Shown: positions 16,491 to 24,725, counted from the first letter of the stretch. The stretch: 45,955 nt of DNA from Dehalococcoidia bacterium (GCA_009841605.1 VXLM01000081.1:1-45955); one strand, 5' to 3'. Made by a program: numbers and translations. The notes: generated by a model from the sequence alone, not told the origin.

Positions 16491-17231
16491 ATGCCGAATC
16501 CCACGACACACATGGAGATGGCGTACCTCGTCGCTCGACGGGTCGACGCAGATGTCCTGAACGAGAACATGGGCTGTTACCTGCTCGGATCGACCGCGCC
16601 GGACGTTCGGGTGGTCACGCGCAGGGGGCGGGAGCCGTACCACTTCGCGCCGCTGGACTTCGACAAGGTCGGCGCTGGAATCACGGGCCTATTCAGGGAG
16701 CATCCTCAGCTTGCCGAGACCGAACACGGCCCAACCCGGTCGTTCATGGCCGGGTATATGACGCACCTGACTCTCGATGAGACGTGGATCACCCGGATGT
16801 ATCGCCCACTCTTCGGCGTGGACGGCGTGTTCGCGACGGAGGCGGAGGGGGCCGTCATGGATCGCGTGATGCAGATGGAGCTCGACACCCTCGCCCTCGA
16901 GCGGCTGGACGTGCTCAAGACGCACCTGGCTAGCTTCGGCGGCGGCGTGGGAATCCCCTTCATCGACGGCGAAACCCTGTCCGAGTGGCATGAGTGGGTG
17001 ACGAGTTTTATATCGAATGAGTTCACGTGGGAGCGGCTCAGGTTCATGGCTATGAGGATCTCTCGCGGAGACGAGACGCACCCGGCTCACGCCATCGCAG
17101 ACGACTTCGTTCGAGGTATGCCTGATACACTGGATGTGCTGCACGAGACGGTGCCGGCGGAAAGACTCGTCGAATTCAAGCGTGACGCCATAGCGGACAT
17201 GGCCCGCGTGGTGGCGGAGCATCTGGCATGA
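16491..17231 (+). CDS. Zinc-dependent phospholipase C-like protein in the his operon
   Basis: A 246-residue protein of the zinc phospholipase C/S1-P1 superfamily (PF00882 type). The typical metal pattern is present: His7 in TTHMEMA, LGSTAPDVR, YHFAPLDF and GYMTHLTLDETW. No signal peptide is seen, so it is probably cytoplasmic, unlike secreted phospholipases. The true start is taken as ATG 16491, eight bases after hisG, because the sequence before it overlaps hisG in another frame. Its TGA overlaps the hisD ATG (ATGA), so it is a coupled member of the operon. No role in histidine synthesis is known for this family; the missing histidinol-phosphate phosphatase would be a natural gap, but that link is speculation. 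Confidence 0.82.
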   Translation: MPNPTTHMEMAYLVARRVDADVLNENMGCYLLGSTAPDVRVVTRRGREPYHFAPLDFDKVGAGITGLFREHPQLAETEHGPTRSFMAGYMTHLTLDETWITRMYRPLFGVDGVFATEAEGAVMDRVMQMELDTLALERLDVLKTHLASFGGGVGIPFIDGETLSEWHEWVTSFISNEFTWERLRFMAMRISRGDETHPAHAIADDFVRGMPDTLDVLHETVPAERLVEFKRDAIADMARVVAEHLA

Positions 17232-18562
17232 GAATCGTATACGGGCGGGAGGAGTCGAGAGATGCCCTGCTTACCGGAAGGGGCAAGGGACTTGACTCCG
17301 CGCCGGCCTCCATACTCGAAAGTACCAAAGCAGCCTTCGGCAAGGCGATGACGCCGCTGGAAACGGCGCAGTACATCATCGCCCGCGTGCGCGTGGGCGG
17401 CGACGATGCCGTGCGCGACATCACCAAACGACTCGACGGCGTGGAGCTTGGAGATCTGCAGGTACCATCGTCCGCGATCGAGAAGGCCTATGACGAGGTC
17501 GACGCCGAGGTCATTGACGCTCTGCGTCTGGCTGCCGAGCGCGTTCGCCGCTTCCAAGAGAAGAGCATGCCGGAGAGTTGGGTGGACTATGGCGAGGGGT
17601 ACGGCGAACTGGTCAACCCGGTCGAGCGCGTCGGCGTATACGTTCCGGGCGGTACGGCAAGGTTTCCCTCGACGGTGCTGATGGCAGTCATTCCCGCGAG
17701 GGTTGCGGGCGTGGACGAGATCATCGTTGCAACGAATCCCGGCGTAGACAGGGGCGTCCATCCCGTCGTGCTGGTGGCGGCGGACATAGCGGGCGCGGAC
17801 CGTGTCCTCCAGATTGGTGGGGCGCAGGCCGTCGCCGCCATGGCCTACGGGACGGAGTCGGTGCCCAAGGTCGATATGGTCTGCGGGCCGGGCGGCCTGT
17901 TCACGACGCTCGCCAAGAAGCTCGTCTTCGGCGAGGTCGGCGTCGACGGCCTGTACGGCCCGACGGAGACGCTCGTTATCGCCGACGAGGACGCCAACCC
18001 AACCCTGTGCGCGGCGGACCTTCTCGCGCAGGCTGAGCACGACATTCTCGCGAAACCGGTACTCATAACGACTTCCGACGCGCTCGCGGACAACGTAAAC
18101 TCAGAGATAGAGGTACGATTGCGCAGGCTGGACCGGTCGGAGATGGCCGCCCGTTCCGTTGAGGAGCAGGGACTTATCGCCGTCGTCGCCGACCTGGAAG
18201 AGGCATTCGAGCTGGCGAACGCATTCGCCCCCGAGCACGTCTCGTTGATGGTCAGAGACCCGTGGAGCCACGTCGGCAGCGTGAGAAACGCCGGAGCCGT
18301 CTTCCTCGGGGACTTCTCGCACGAGGTGCTCGGCGACTACGTGGCGGGACCGAGTCACGTGATGCCGACGAGCGGTACGGCGCGGTTCGGATCGGGCCTG
18401 AGCGTGCGGTCGTTCCTCAAGTTCAGCCCGGTCGTCGGTCTGAGCGAGCGGAGAGCGGCAGAGATCAGCCATGCGGCGTCGGTGCTGGGCAGGGCAGAGG
18501 GACTCACAGCCCACGCCGAGGCAGCGGAAATCAGAGACGAGCTATCGGACGAAGAGAGATGA
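17228..18562 (+). CDS. hisD: Histidinol dehydrogenase
   Basis: It performs the last two oxidations of histidine synthesis (histidinol to histidine, using two NAD). The 444-residue product is full length. Visible signatures are YVPGGTARFPSTVLM, IGGAQAVAAMAYGT, the QAEHD zinc/catalytic region, the GDY and AGPSHVMPTSGTARF segment and a C-terminal His in LTAHAEA corresponding to the fourth zinc ligand. It overlaps its upstream and downstream genes by 4 bp each (ATGA at both ends). Confidence 0.97.
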   Translation: MRIVYGREESRDALLTGRGKGLDSAPASILESTKAAFGKAMTPLETAQYIIARVRVGGDDAVRDITKRLDGVELGDLQVPSSAIEKAYDEVDAEVIDALRLAAERVRRFQEKSMPESWVDYGEGYGELVNPVERVGVYVPGGTARFPSTVLMAVIPARVAGVDEIIVATNPGVDRGVHPVVLVAADIAGADRVLQIGGAQAVAAMAYGTESVPKVDMVCGPGGLFTTLAKKLVFGEVGVDGLYGPTETLVIADEDANPTLCAADLLAQAEHDILAKPVLITTSDALADNVNSEIEVRLRRLDRSEMAARSVEEQGLIAVVADLEEAFELANAFAPEHVSLMVRDPWSHVGSVRNAGAVFLGDFSHEVLGDYVAGPSHVMPTSGTARFGSGLSVRSFLKFSPVVGLSERRAAEISHAASVLGRAEGLTAHAEAAEIRDELSDEER

Positions 18563-19647
18563 GCAGCATCAAACTCAAGAATTTCATACGACCACACCTT
18601 CGGGAGATCGAGACCTTCAGTCCGGCCGAACCGCCTGAGCTGCAGGCCAGCAAGGCCGGCATCACCGAGGAGGAGATCGTTCGCCTCAACGCCAACGAGA
18701 ACCCCTACGGCTTCTCACCCAAGGTCGCGGAGGCGGTTGCAAACGTCCCGTACAACATCTACCCGGACCCGTTCCAGCGCAAGGTGCGGGCGGCCCTCTC
18801 AGAGTTCACGGGAGTGCCCGCCGAGCGGATCATCGCGGGCGCGGGAAGCGACGAGATCATCGACCTCATCTTCCGGCTGGTCATCGAGCCGGGCGACAAG
18901 ATCATCGACAGCGAGCCGACCTTCGGCATGTACTCCTTCGACGCGAGGGTGAACGGCGCGGAGACCGTCTTCGTGCAGCGGGACGAGAACTTCGACGTCG
19001 ACGTGGACGCCGTCAAGGAGACCATCGACGAGCGGGCCAAGATCATCTTCCTGTGCTCGCCCAACAACCCGACCGGCAACGTGGCTACACCCGAGCAGAT
19101 CGAAGGGCTCGTTGAGACCGGTCTGCTGGTCGTCATCGACGAGGCGTACTGGGAGTTTTCCGGCTCCACAGCGGCCTCGATGGTGGAAGACCACGACAAC
19201 CTGATCGTCCTGAGGACGATGAGCAAGTGGGCGGGCATTGCCGGACTCCGCATCGGCTACGGCATCATGTCGCCGACGCTGGTCAACCACATAATAGACA
19301 TCAAGCAGCCGTACAACGTCACGACCGCATCCGAGGCGGCGCTCATGGCGACCCTCGCAGACGCGGAATATCTCGACGGCAACCGCGACCTGATCGTCAG
19401 CGAGCGCGAGCGACTGATCGATCTGCTCAATGGGATACCGGGCGTGAAGCCGTGGCCGTCCGGCGGGAACTACGTGCTCTGCGAGTTCCAGCCCGGTCGC
19501 GCTGAGGAGATATTCGAGAAGATGGCGATGCGGGGTATCTTCCTGCGGAAGTTCGGCTCCAAGCGCCTTCGCGACTTCTTCAGAATTTCCGTCGGCACGC
19601 CCAGCGACACCGACGCCGTCGTGGCCGCGCTGCAGGAGTTCGTGTAG
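18559..19647 (+). CDS. hisC: Histidinol-phosphate aminotransferase
   Basis: PLP-dependent aminotransferase that converts imidazole acetol phosphate to histidinol phosphate. The 362-residue product is a fold-type I enzyme: PLP lysine Lys223 in TMSKWAGIAGLRIGYG, Asn170 in SPNNPTGN, Asp194 in VVIDEAY and Arg231. N-terminal LNANENPYG is the family opening. The ATG at 18559 overlaps the hisD stop by four bases and avoids a long non-homologous N-terminal extension that an earlier start would add. The context makes hisC more likely than a general aromatic aminotransferase. Confidence 0.96.
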   Translation: MSSIKLKNFIRPHLREIETFSPAEPPELQASKAGITEEEIVRLNANENPYGFSPKVAEAVANVPYNIYPDPFQRKVRAALSEFTGVPAERIIAGAGSDEIIDLIFRLVIEPGDKIIDSEPTFGMYSFDARVNGAETVFVQRDENFDVDVDAVKETIDERAKIIFLCSPNNPTGNVATPEQIEGLVETGLLVVIDEAYWEFSGSTAASMVEDHDNLIVLRTMSKWAGIAGLRIGYGIMSPTLVNHIIDIKQPYNVTTASEAALMATLADAEYLDGNRDLIVSERERLIDLLNGIPGVKPWPSGGNYVLCEFQPGRAEEIFEKMAMRGIFLRKFGSKRLRDFFRISVGTPSDTDAVVAALQEFV

Positions 19648-19650
19648 CCA

Positions 19651-19712
19651 CCCCCTCTCCCGTCGTGGGAGAGAGCCTGCCCCGTACTCGATACGGGGGC
19701 TGGGGTGAGGGT
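19651..19712. repeat. Family A repeat with an inserted CCCCGTA module
   Basis: The CCCTCTCCC/GGGAGAG hairpin (19652-19675) is followed by CCTGCCCCGTACTCGATACG and then GCTGGGGTGAGGGT. Compared with 1588-1626 and 39546-39584, the module with CCCCGTA and its inverse is inserted between hairpin and tail. It lies in the 97-bp gap between hisC and hisB. Confidence 0.7.
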
Positions 19713-19744
19713 AAAGAGCGGGACACGCATCGAGAGGTGGAGGA

Positions 19745-20341
19745 ATGGAGTCGAGGAAAGCCAACATAGAACGCCGAACGGGCGAGACGCAGATTTCCGT
19801 CTCAATCGATCTCGACGGCGTGGGCGACTACAGCATCAAGACCGGCAACGGCATGTTCGATCACCTCCTTGCCCAGCTTTCGAGGCACGGCCTGATCGAC
19901 CTCGAAATCGAGGCGCAGGGTGACATCGAGGTAGGGTGGCACCATCTTGTGGAAGACACGGCCATCTGTCTGGGGAGGGCGCTCCAAGAGGCCGTCGGCG
20001 ACGCGCGGGGGATCACCCGCACGGCCCACTCCTTCGTGCCGCTGGACGAGACCCTTGCATTCGTGGCCGTCGATCTCAGCGGTCGGGGCTATGCGGTCAT
20101 CGACGCATCCATGGGCGATGCCGACCTCGGCGGACTGTCGGGGAGCCTCGTCCACCACTTCCTCGAGAGCTTCGCGCTCGAGGGCAAGTTCAACCTGCAC
20201 GTGAGACTGCTGTCCGGCGCGAACAACCACCACAAGGCGGAGGCGATCTTCAAGGCCCTTGCCCGCGCCATGCGCATCGCCGCCGAGCGTGACGAGCGCA
20301 GGATGAGCAACGTCCCAAGCACGAAGGACGTGATCGGGTAG
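19745..20341 (+). CDS. hisB: Imidazoleglycerol-phosphate dehydratase
   Basis: It dehydrates imidazole glycerol phosphate to imidazole acetol phosphate. The 198-residue monofunctional form has both metal motifs: GWHHLVEDTAICLG near residue 65, where most homologues read DHHxxED, and ANNHHKAEAIFKAL near 160. FDHLLAQLSRHG is the conserved N-terminal helix. It is not fused to a phosphatase, so histidinol-phosphatase must be encoded elsewhere. It follows hisC by 97 bp across a family A repeat. The ATG at 19745 follows GAGGTGGAGG (19733-19742), only two bases before the start. Confidence 0.96.
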   Translation: MESRKANIERRTGETQISVSIDLDGVGDYSIKTGNGMFDHLLAQLSRHGLIDLEIEAQGDIEVGWHHLVEDTAICLGRALQEAVGDARGITRTAHSFVPLDETLAFVAVDLSGRGYAVIDASMGDADLGGLSGSLVHHFLESFALEGKFNLHVRLLSGANNHHKAEAIFKALARAMRIAAERDERRMSNVPSTKDVIG

Positions 20342-20390
20342 CCGTTCGTCCCCCATCGGACTTCTGACGCAGGCCGCCGGAGGATTCTCA

Positions 20391-20765
20391 TTGATTGAGT
20401 GGGTGTACGTAGCCTGTGGCGGCGCGCTGGGAGCTATCTCGCGTCACGCCGTCAACCTCGCCGTGATGAACCTCATGGGCTCGACCCTCGTCGGCACCTT
20501 CATCGCCAACATCACGGGTTCGTTCATCTTGGGCCTGCTCATCGCGTTCTGGGAGCCCCGAGGCGAGTTCCCCACCGAGCACAGGTTGTTCCTGGCCGTG
20601 GGGTTCCTCGGCTCGTACACTACCTTCTCGACGCTCGCCGTCGCGACGACGCAGAGCTTCGAGTCAGGCGACATCGGGCGGGCCGCCCTCAACCTCGGCG
20701 GAAGCATCGCCGTCGGACTGGCCGCCGCCTTCGCGGGCCTGGCCATTGGGCGGGCGATTGCCTGA
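20391..20765 (+). CDS. crcB: Fluoride efflux channel CrcB/Fluc
   Basis: A 124-residue inner-membrane protein with four helices that exports fluoride as a dimer. Motifs are GGALGAISRH, GTFIANITGSFILG and GFLGSYTTFST. The start is TTG at 20391 with GGAGGA at 20379-20384. No fluoride riboswitch is visible in the 49 bp upstream, so it is probably transcribed from the his operon. Dual-subunit systems have two crcB genes in tandem; only one is here. Confidence 0.93.
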   Translation: MIEWVYVACGGALGAISRHAVNLAVMNLMGSTLVGTFIANITGSFILGLLIAFWEPRGEFPTEHRLFLAVGFLGSYTTFSTLAVATTQSFESGDIGRAALNLGGSIAVGLAAAFAGLAIGRAIA

Positions 20766-20885
20766 AGTGGGGTGTCCGACGAAGTCGTCAAGCGCCTAGG
20801 TTGGGATACATTCGCTAGAGTGGTCCGTTAACTCAGGCCAGATCGTCACTTTCGTGAAAGGTGCCCCTTACAGAACTCCGACCAC

Positions 20886-21022
20886 TGTCATTCCGAACGC
20901 AGCGGAGCGAAGTGAGGAATCTAAAATCATTGCTTCAAGTACAGGATTCTCTCCTGTACCAACACCGTGACGTGACTGCATGACACCTTAGATTCCTCGC
21001 TACGCTCGGAATAACAGGACAT
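20886..21022. repeat. Family C MITE-like element, copy 1
   Basis: A 137-bp element with imperfect terminal inverted repeats: it starts TGTCATTCCGAACGCAGCGG and ends with the near-inverse TTCCTCGCTACGCTCGGAAT followed by AACAGGACA. The inner part contains GTACAGGATTCTCTCCTGTAC, itself a hairpin. There is no coding capacity. A second copy of 131 bp lies at 40754-40884. With the adjoining family D copy it fills the 384 bp without a gene between crcB and the selenoprotein gene. Confidence 0.75.
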
Positions 21023-21079
21023 CTGGCATGTTGCGCAAGAGGAACCCCGAAGGGCTGCAGCGATGCTCCCAAGGAGCAT

Positions 21080-21133
21080 GGATTCCCTCCCCGTATCGTA
21101 GTACGGAGTGACGTTCATTCGCGGGAAAGACGG
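21080..21133. repeat. Family D palindromic repeat, third copy
   Basis: The frame GGATTCCCTCCCCGTATCGT ... GTTCATTCGCGGGAAAGACG carries the inner CCCCGTA/TACGG module. It ends 16 bp before the stop of the UGSC gene. Confidence 0.65.
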
Positions 21134-21149
21134 GTGTCGCCGCTGCCTT

Positions 21150-21686
21150 TTACCCCTTCCCCAGCAGAATGCTCAGCACCTCAGGCGCGGCCTTGACCGC
21201 GTGAGTGCGAAGCTCGCCCGGCGTCAGACTGCCCAGTGGGTGGGGAAGGATGATGTACGGGTAGTCCGGGATGCCCTGGATCTTGGCCATGGCGCGGGCG
21301 CTCGGTATGAACGGCTCCGTGCAGATGACCGCCGTCGGCAGGCCGGCCTTTTCGAGGGTGATTCCGTCGTGCACACTGCACGATGAGCAGGATCCTCAGT
21401 CGCCGTTCCCGGTGATCACCACATCACAGCTCGACGCCAGATCATCCACGATGTCCGTCGGACAGGGACGTGAGGCGTTCCCCTTGTTGCGGGCTATGAC
21501 GGCCTTGAACTCGAACTGGTCGGCGAGGACGTCGTGCACCATTTCGAGGAGCTCGTCGGCATTCTGCTTGCCGTTCGCCAGCAGGCCGACGACGGCGCCG
21601 TTCAGCGTGTCGGGACGCTTGGCGACCACTCCATGCGCCGGTATCGGGTCAACCGTCGGGTCGAATACTTCCACCATCGTCGTCAT
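21150..21686 (-). CDS. UGSC-family selenoprotein (in-frame UGA read as selenocysteine)
   Basis: A 178-residue protein if UGA at 21396-21398 is decoded as selenocysteine (residue 97). Conventional reading splits it into a 96-residue ORF ending VVITGNGD and a second ORF beginning at VHDGITLEK. Through the UGA the frame continues U-G-S-C-S-S-C-SVHDG, the signature of the UGSC (seleno)protein family known from marine metagenomic selenoproteomes, whose members with Cys read CGSC. The motif gives a UxxC and an overlapping CxxC redox pair. A hairpin just after the UGA (21367-21383) resembles a bacterial SECIS. ATG 21686 has a strong AGGGAGGTGA. It ends a four-gene operon. Biochemical role unknown; a thiol/selenol redox role is inferred from the motif. 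Confidence 0.88.
21367..21383 (-). promoter_or_regulatory. SECIS-like stem-loop after the UGA
   Basis: Starting 12 bases after UGA, TCGTGCA pairs with TGCACGA (7 bp) around a GTG loop at +20 to +22. From memory, the E. coli fdhF SECIS places its GGUC loop, flanked by UGCA arms, at +19 to +22. Position, UGCA arms and a GU in the loop agree. SelB recognition is inferred. Confidence 0.65.
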
Positions 21687-21722
21687 GGAAAGTCACCTCC
21701 CTTGGCCGTGTCGGTCATTATA

Positions 21723-22745
21723 CTACGAGCGAATCACCTTTGAGACGGCGCGCGAGTTCGATCCCCCGCCCCATAGCGGGATGACCGCCGAGAACGATCC
21801 CGCCTTGCCTCCGGCCACGATGACCGTGATCCCTTCCCAGGTTGTCGTCACGCCTACAAGCTCGTCATCCGGCTTGCCAGTGGGATATCCGTGCTCATCC
21901 CACTCTCCGGCAGTTCGTCTGCTCTGCTCCCACAGGTGCTCCGCCACCTGCTGCTTCGACCACCCTCCGGCCTTGATGTGTCCAATGGTCTCAGGCGTGA
22001 GAACGACCACGATCTCAGCGTTGCCGGGGCCCGCCACGATCATGCCGTCCGCCACACCTTTCAACGCCGCCTCTGGTGAACCGCCTCCGCTGTTCGTCAC
22101 CTGTATCGGCGACAGGCCGGGGAATACCGTCACGGTGCTCTGGCTGGAGGCATAGCCGCGGTCGACGTGAAGCGCCTGCCACGGGCTGGTCTCCTCGTCC
22201 TCCGCGATGCACCAGGTGTACTTCCCCGCGTGTCCCAAGCTCGATTGATCGAGGTCGCCAGGCACCGCGCCCGTCACATTCATGATCGTGAGCCGTATCG
22301 CGCGTCCGATGGTGGCGTTGGCGCGGTGTCCCGGCCCGAATACCGACACGCCGGAGTTCAGGCCGATCTCGTTCACCACAGGCCCGTTGATAACCAGCAG
22401 CGGCGCGGCCCCCATCGTGCTCACCGTCACGGCGTGGAGGTTGTGCTCCGGCTCCAGCATCGCCTCCATGGTGGCGAGCACTACGGGAAAATACTCAGGG
22501 CGGCATCCGGCCATGACCGCGTTGATGGCCACCTTCTCCACCGTCACGACCCTGCCGCGCACGGGTTCGGTGCCGAGTATCTCGCTCGGCGACCTGCCTG
22601 CCGCGTCGAGGAACGCGCCGATCTTCTCCGCCGTCGGCGGGACGACCGGCAACCCGTCCGTCCACCCCTGCTTGAAGTAGTACTCGATGGGGTCGTCGGT
22701 CTCTTGAAGTTGGACCTTCTTGGAAGCTAGCTCATATCCTGCCAT
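21723..22745 (-). CDS. UGSC-neighbour protein, family of unknown function
   Basis: A 340-residue, probably cytoplasmic protein without a family I can name with a function. Conserved-looking stretches are KQGWTDGLPVVPPTAEKI near residues 25-42, NAVMAGCRPEYFPVVLATME near 75-94, INGPVVNEIGLNSG and FGPGHRANATIGRAIRL. It has two notable cysteines, in MAGCRPEYF and KYTWCIAED. Glycine-rich loops (NSGGGSPEAA, GGGSN) suggest a nucleotide- or substrate-binding fold. It is directly upstream (36 bp) of the UGSC selenoprotein on the same strand and could be its partner or substrate. The ATG at 22745 has GGGAAG upstream. Confidence 0.8.
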   Translation of the reverse strand: MAGYELASKKVQLQETDDPIEYYFKQGWTDGLPVVPPTAEKIGAFLDAAGRSPSEILGTEPVRGRVVTVEKVAINAVMAGCRPEYFPVVLATMEAMLEPEHNLHAVTVSTMGAAPLLVINGPVVNEIGLNSGVSVFGPGHRANATIGRAIRLTIMNVTGAVPGDLDQSSLGHAGKYTWCIAEDEETSPWQALHVDRGYASSQSTVTVFPGLSPIQVTNSGGGSPEAALKGVADGMIVAGPGNAEIVVVLTPETIGHIKAGGWSKQQVAEHLWEQSRRTAGEWDEHGYPTGKPDDELVGVTTTWEGITVIVAGGKAGSFSAVIPLWGGGSNSRAVSKVIRS

Positions 22746-22756
22746 GGCGATCTTCC

Positions 22757-24700
22757 CTATGAGGTGAGGTTGTGTATGGGGACGGGATCGACCTGCTCAG
22801 CGAGCTCAAAGCCGAACACCTGCGAGTAGAAATATAGCTCCGAATGCAGCGCGGCCTCGATGCTCTCGGCCTTGCGGAAGCCGTGCTGCTCACCCTCGAA
22901 GGGGACGTAGGCGACGGGAATGCCCTTGCGTTTGACGGCCTCCACCATCGTCTCGGCCTGGTCCGGCGGCACGATCTCGTCCTCAAGCCCCTGAAACAGT
23001 ATCACCGGACAGGTGATGTCGTCCACGTAGTGAATGGGCGACCGCTGAACGTATACGTCGCGCTCTGCCGGGTACGGCCCGATGAGGGAGTCGAGGTACC
23101 GCGACTCGAACTTGTGCGTGTCCCTCGCAAGCGTCTCCAAATCACCGATGCCGTAGTGGCTCGCCCCGGCCTTGAAGACATCGCGGAAGGCCAGACACGC
23201 CAGCGTAGTGTACCCACCGGCGCTGCTCCCACGCACGATGAGACGGTCGCCGTCGGCACGCCCGGTGGACACCGCGTACCTCGCGCCGTTCACGCAGTCA
23301 TCGAGGTCGACGATGCCCCAGCTTCCGTTCAGTCTTCGTCGGTACTCCGTGCCGTAGCCCGTGCTGCCCCCGTAGTTAACGTCGAGGACGGCGAACCCTC
23401 TGCTCGTCCAGAACTGCGTTTCCAGGTCGAGTGTCGCCGATGTCGCCCCGGTAGGCCCGCCGTGGCTAATGACGATCATGGGTGGCCGCTCGTCGGACGG
23501 GGCCTCATAATCGCGGTTTGTGGGAGGGTAGTAGAAGGCGTGGGCGGTCTCGCCGCCCTCCGTGGGAAACTCGACTCCCTCGGGAACCGAGAAGTAGCTC
23601 GCGTCCACGTCAAGCGACGACGACTCCACGACCACCGTGTGCGCTCCCGACTTCAGATCGAGCTTCACTACGGACTTCGGCTGTGTGGGAGAGCCTGAAA
23701 TGAACGCCGCCCAGCCGTTGCCGACCTTCAGCGCCCCTCGCGCCAGGTCCGTGAATGGGAGATCAAACGGCTCCAACTCGCCCGAACGCGGGTAGATTCG
23801 TGCGATGTGCCAGAACCCGTCCTGCGTGTAGGAACAGATTATTTCGTTGGCCGACGCGAACCCGTAGCGCGCGCCTCCGAACTGCCACTGCGGCCCCGTG
23901 AACTCCGCCTCCATCGGGCAGATATTCGTAGCTGAATCGCTGCCGTCCCAACGATAGAGGTTCCACCATCCCGTCCGGTCGGAGACGAAGTACAGTGTGC
24001 CGTCCGGCGACCACAGCGGCTCGCCGATGGACTCTCCGTCGTATCCCGCGACGAGTTGTGCGTTTGCTGGCCTGCCGTCTTTGTCCACGTCGGCCACCCA
24101 TAGCTCCGTCTCGTCCCAAGGCATGTTCGGGTGGTCCCACGCGAGCCAGCAGATCCGGTCGCCGCCCGGACTGACGCGGGGCGACGAGTAGAAGTCGTTT
24201 CCTTGGGCGATAGTCTCGATCTCCCCGCCGTCAATGCCGATGGCGACGACGTTGTTGGTCGGCTCCTCATCGGGCTGCGAGTGGTCCTCGCACACGCACA
24301 GGATGCGGCCATGCCGTTGGTCGAATTCGAGGTCGGCGTACCGCCGGGAGTCGTCGGGAGTCAGGGAAATCGGGGCTTCACCCGCCATGTGCGCGTACAC
24401 CCGCTGATCGGAGTCGTTGGTGAAGTACACCACGCCGTTGTGCACGGCGAACGTGCCGCCACCGTACTCGTGAACGCGGTTTCGTACGTTGAAGCCGGCA
24501 GGAGTCACGTCACTCTTCTCGCCGTCGGTCGACTGGCGTACAATGACGCTCCGCCCGCCTTCCCACGGTCGGGTCTCCGTCCAGTACAGGTCGTCGCCGT
24601 CGATGGCAACCTGCGCCAGCCCGAACGACTCCGAGGCGATGGCGGTCGCCGTGATCGGCGACTTCCACGAGCCGTACGGAGCGATGCGTTTCTGCGTCAT
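22757..24700 (-). CDS. S9 family peptidase (prolyl oligopeptidase / acylaminoacyl-peptidase type)
   Basis: A 647-residue serine peptidase with an N-terminal beta-propeller (blades such as SRRYADLEFD, SPGGDRICWLAWD, SPDGTLYFVSD) and a C-terminal alpha/beta hydrolase. The catalytic triad is Ser in RGSSAGGYTT, Asp in QGLEDEIVPP and His in GEQHGF. VISHGGPTGATS forms the oxyanion loop. No signal peptide is present, so it is cytoplasmic. Subfamily S9C enzymes release N-terminal dipeptides or acylated residues from peptides. It is 11 bp from the next gene downstream, so it belongs to the same operon as the UGSC gene. Substrate not predictable. Confidence 0.93.
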   Translation of the reverse strand: MTQKRIAPYGSWKSPITATAIASESFGLAQVAIDGDDLYWTETRPWEGGRSVIVRQSTDGEKSDVTPAGFNVRNRVHEYGGGTFAVHNGVVYFTNDSDQRVYAHMAGEAPISLTPDDSRRYADLEFDQRHGRILCVCEDHSQPDEEPTNNVVAIGIDGGEIETIAQGNDFYSSPRVSPGGDRICWLAWDHPNMPWDETELWVADVDKDGRPANAQLVAGYDGESIGEPLWSPDGTLYFVSDRTGWWNLYRWDGSDSATNICPMEAEFTGPQWQFGGARYGFASANEIICSYTQDGFWHIARIYPRSGELEPFDLPFTDLARGALKVGNGWAAFISGSPTQPKSVVKLDLKSGAHTVVVESSSLDVDASYFSVPEGVEFPTEGGETAHAFYYPPTNRDYEAPSDERPPMIVISHGGPTGATSATLDLETQFWTSRGFAVLDVNYGGSTGYGTEYRRRLNGSWGIVDLDDCVNGARYAVSTGRADGDRLIVRGSSAGGYTTLACLAFRDVFKAGASHYGIGDLETLARDTHKFESRYLDSLIGPYPAERDVYVQRSPIHYVDDITCPVILFQGLEDEIVPPDQAETMVEAVKRKGIPVAYVPFEGEQHGFRKAESIEAALHSELYFYSQVFGFELAEQVDPVPIHNLTS

Positions 24701-24725
24701 TCGGTCTTCTCCGGTCGTGTCAGGA

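Noticed and set aside
15558-17231. A 557-residue protein beginning inside hisG
   Set aside because: The first 311 residues are an out-of-frame shadow of hisG; homology to zinc phospholipase begins at ATG 16491.
18262-19647. HisC with an extended N-terminus
   Set aside because: The extension overlaps hisD in another frame and is Arg-rich; the ATGA overlap at 18559 marks the real start.
20342-20390. A fluoride riboswitch before crcB
   Set aside because: The space is only 49 bp and lacks the riboswitch's conserved pseudoknot sequence.
20886-21118. Small reading frame in the crcB-UGSC gap
   Set aside because: It lies wholly in repeat DNA (families C and D).
21396-21398. The TGA as a true stop or pseudogene mutation
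   Set aside because: Coding continues in frame on both sides, the exact UGSC family motif spans it and a SECIS-like stem follows; this is better explained by selenocysteine.
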